Assembly (NCBI GenBank): GCA_022695795.1
Contig: MU404098.1
Location: forward strand, 186,001-250,000
Origin: Biscogniauxia marginata
Lineage: Eukaryota > Ascomycota > Sordariomycetes > Xylariales > Xylariaceae
DNA: 64,000 nucleotides
Reading direction: 5' to 3'
Positions 60,901-64,000 of the stretch are shown here, piece after piece. Within the stretch, counting starts at the first letter, position 1. The number at the start of each line of letters is the position of its first letter. The translations under genes and the position numbers were made by a program. The notes under the pieces were generated by a model, which did no database searches, was not told the DNA's origin, and worked only from the letters and a program-made list of their open reading frames with translations.

Positions 60901-63900
60901 AACTTAAAAATCTAACGAAAAGAGTACCATGTAAGTACCTCTGTTTCTATAAATTATTTAAAAATAAAATAAAAAAAGAATTACCAAAATATAGTTAATA
61001 GAACCACTAAATCTACTTTAAAAAAGGAAAACAATTAAAATTATTCTTAATGTATTTTATAAATTAAGAAAAACAAAAAACACTATAAAAAGGAATTTAA
61101 AAGGATCTCGACAAAGGATATATTCGAGAATCCAAATCCTCGTTAAGATACCCGGCAATCATAGTACCTAAAGTCGACAAAAACGGGAAATAACATATTA
61201 ATAAAAAAAGAAACTTAGTATAGAGACGAGTAATTAACTATTAACACCTAAATAAAATAACTAAAAAAAACGGGTATTTGTTACTACTAATAAAACTCAT
61301 GAAAAGATAAATTAACAAGGCCTAAATCTTTATAACACTAGACCTTCGCGATAAATACTATATAATTAAAATAGCTAAGGGACACGAACAATATATAGCC
61401 TTCTAAACGATACATAAATATTATAAATACAAGGTTATGCTATTTGGACTTATTAACGCACCCGCTACATTTTAATATATGATTATAATAGTCCTTCGCA
61501 AGTTTCTAGACAAATTTGTATTCGTTTACTTAAATAATATATTAATTTATTTAAAAAACGAAAAAGAACATAAAAAATATATAGAGCAAGTATTAAAAGC
61601 CCTAGAAAAGGCAAACCTACTTATTTATTTAACTAAAAATAAATAGCATATCAAGAAACTAAATTATTTAGGGTTTATAATAAGTCTAGGAGAAATTCGC
61701 ATTTAAAAAGGAAAAATAATAATAGTTAAGGATTAGCTAGAACCTAAGAATGTCATAAACGTACATGCATTTCTTGGCTTTATTAACTATGTCAAATAAC
61801 TCATTAAAGATTTTAGGCGTATCGCCAAACCATTAACGGAACTAACTACCCTAGCAAAAACAAGAGAGGCTTTCTATTTTACTAAAGAAGCTAAACGGGC
61901 TTTTCAATAGTTAAAAGAAGTCGTAACCAGTGAGGTTATATGTAAACTTCCAAACGAAAATAAAAAGAAACAACTAAAGACAAACGCTTTAGATTTCGTC
62001 ATTAAAACAGTCCTAAAGCAGTTAAAAAATAATAAGAAATAATACCTAGTCGCGTACCTATCCAAAGCACTACATAGTGCTGAACTAAACTATCAGATTT
62101 ATAACAAGGAATTATTAGTAGTCATTAAAACACTAAAGGAATAAAAACCATAGCTTAGCGAAACCAAGGAACCTATCGACATTTATTTAAACCACAAGAA
62201 CCTTACATAATTCATAATAACACAAACGCTTAACCAAAGACACGAGCGTTAAATGATTTTCCTGTCTAGATTTAATTTCAGAATCCAGCACATCAAGGGA
62301 AAGAAAAACATTTAAACAGATCTTCTCAGTAAAAAAGGAGATTATGAATTAAAAATCAATAAAAGAAATATCTAGATATTTAAATAACAAAATAACGGAT
62401 TAGTTATATTAACTTACATACAAATTAATATAAAAAACTAAAAATAACGGTTCAAAGAAAATTACAATTAAAAAAAAAAATAATTACAGTCTCAATAAGA
62501 ATCCAGCGACGAGCTTCTCTCATACAAAGAAAAGGTATACGTACTAGAACAAATGTAGAACGAATTCGTTAAAGAATTTCACGAATATCCTTTACACGGC
62601 CACCAAGGGATTTTCAAAACGGTAAAACGACTTCAAAAGGAATTTAACTTTCCAAAAATACGACAAACAATTAAAAGAATTATAAAGAATTATAACATTT
62701 ATAATAAGGCTAAAACATCACGACATAAACCATATAAATTATTATAACCAACCTAGATACCTAACAAAGCATGAAATATAATTGTATAAAACTTCGTAGT
62801 GAAACTCCTAGAGTTAAAAGATCTTATAACAAGAGTACATTATAATAGCATATAAGTAATTGTTAACAAACTCACAAAATACGCCTACTTCTTACCATTC
62901 AACGAATCAAGTATAGCAGAATAATTAGCTTTTAGCTTCTTAAAAGAGTATATCAATAAACATAAACTACTAAAACGCATTGTTTCAAACAGAAATAAAT
63001 TATTTACGTTAAAGTTTTAAACCAGCTTAATAAAACGAATAGGGATTAAATAGAAGCTATCTATAACGTATTATCCTTAAATAAACGAATAAACAAAAAG
63101 GCTTAACTAAACACTTAAATAATACCTCAAAAGTTATATTAACTAGCAAATAAATAATTAAATAGAATTATTACCCATGGCCCAAGTCGCATACAATACA
63201 TTAATTAACGAAGATATAAAGTTATCACCACACGAAGCGGTATATAATTAAAAAGCAGAAATCTATAAAAAACCGTTTAGACTTATAAAAACACTAAACA
63301 CCATAATAGTAGCTCCTTAAGTAAAAGTATTATTTAAAAAGATTTAAGTAATATAAACAAAGCTACAAAAAGAACTATAGTTTATTTAAAAAAAATAACT
63401 GAATACTATAATAAAAAGAGAATTAAGGGACTAATTCTCAAGAAAGGAAACATGGTTTACTTATTTCGCTAAAGATAAGGCGTAACAATAAAAACGCCTT
63501 AAATTAAAACAAAACGACTTAGTAAAAAACTTAAATTTAAGAAATTAAAACCCTATAAAATTAAAAAAGTTGTTTCGAAGGTTAACTATAAATTCTTGCT
63601 ATTAAAGGGATCCAAAATATATCTTATATTTCATGTTTCGCTTTTAGAACCAGCACCAAAAAACGCCTCGCCGAAAAAATAATTAGAATTTAAGGAGAAT
63701 CTTAATAAGTACGAAGTCGAAAAGATATTAAATTTAAAAAAAGTTAATAATTAATTATAATATTTTGTTAAATAGGAAGGTTACCCACTCGAGGAGAATA
63801 TTTAAAAACCTCTTAAGCATTTAAAGAACTTAACAAATGAAATTAAGGATTTCCACCGCTAAAATCTAGACCGGCTAAGAAGGCTTGAATATCGAGATTT

Positions 63901-64000
63901 TAATTTTATTAGGGAGAATTAAGGAAGGAAGAAGAATAGGCCTTAGAAGTAAATAAGTTTTACGAAGATTTAAATTAACGCTATAATCCCTTTATATATT
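57914..64000 (+). mobile_element. Ty3/Gypsy chromovirus copy B, near full length, RIP-decayed, cut by window end
   Basis: gag ATG near 57990; zinc knuckle near 59030-59100 (FNYKKKGHYKNEC, partly preserved); reverse transcriptase near 61100-61650, with YLNN in place of YLDD near 61530; RNase H near 61975-62340 (LVAYLSKALHSAELNYQIYNKE is readable); integrase near 62560-63300 with zinc-binding HEYPLHGHQG and an Asp-to-Asn change in VIVNKLTKYAYFLP; and a C-terminal chromodomain near 63690-63850 (KYEVEKILN..EGYPLEENI..PLKHLKNL). The domain order marks it as a chromovirus, a group that targets heterochromatin. The stops are mostly TAA/TAG from CAA/CAG/TGG, so it is inactive. The 3' LTR lies beyond the window. 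Confidence 0.9.

Noticed and set aside
47546..64000. CRISPR-like or satellite arrays in the AT-rich block
   Set aside because: Repeated short words come from A/T bias; the large-scale repetition is fully explained by three copies of one LTR element.

Overview
The window reads as a filamentous ascomycete (Pezizomycotina) chromosome segment. Genes carry short introns of about 48-90 nt with GTANGT donors and CTAAC-type branch points. The gene set includes fungal-specific families: a highly reducing polyketide synthase, a SconB/MET30 F-box protein, a Pth11/SAT4-type rhodopsin-domain protein and a DUF3818/PXB-type protein. The right end holds very AT-rich repeats with the C-to-T / G-to-A decay typical of repeat-induced point mutation (RIP). 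Exon models were built by hand from splice motifs and frame continuity. No RNA evidence was available, and family names rest on recognised motifs, not on a search.

Layout. 1-9.3 kb: an isolated highly reducing PKS with domains KS-AT-DH-CMeT-ER-KR-ACP and no visible tailoring genes. 9.9-17.3 kb: a conserved core block with twinfilin, the mitochondrial succinate/fumarate carrier, and the sulfur-controller F-box/WD40 protein. 17.3-24.5 kb: gene-poor, with an AT-rich islet and two unrecognised genes, one preceded by a 24-bp tandem repeat containing CCAAT. 24.5-37.7 kb: ceramide synthase, a Dal5-family MFS permease divergent from a TauD/TfdA-type Fe(II)/2-oxoglutarate dioxygenase, an atypical mitochondrial-carrier-like protein, a small secreted protein and a DUF3818-type protein. 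37.7-46.9 kb: an accessory zone mixing live genes (GMC oxidoreductase, Pth11-like receptor) with relics (a Dal5-type MFS pseudogene, a UbiA-family prenyltransferase/terpene-cyclase-like pseudogene, and an unidentified degenerate coding stretch). 47.5-64 kb: an AT-rich block formed by three copies of one chromodomain Ty3/Gypsy element. Copy C lies on the minus strand and is cut by copy A, which is in turn cut by copy B. All are inactivated by RIP-like mutations, and B looks the least mutated.

The strongest functional links are inferences. The permease and dioxygenase pair could scavenge an organic acid or sulfonate, possibly under the SconB-controlled sulfur circuit encoded about 13 kb away. 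The PKS must hand its product to a release enzyme encoded elsewhere, since it has no thioesterase. The two pseudogenes near GMC and the receptor suggest a decaying specialised-metabolism locus next to a transposon-rich heterochromatic block. I do not see a clearly new biological system. The most unusual items are the UbiA relic, the nested RIP-decayed chromoviruses, and an rRNA-like core sequence embedded in the oldest transposon copy.
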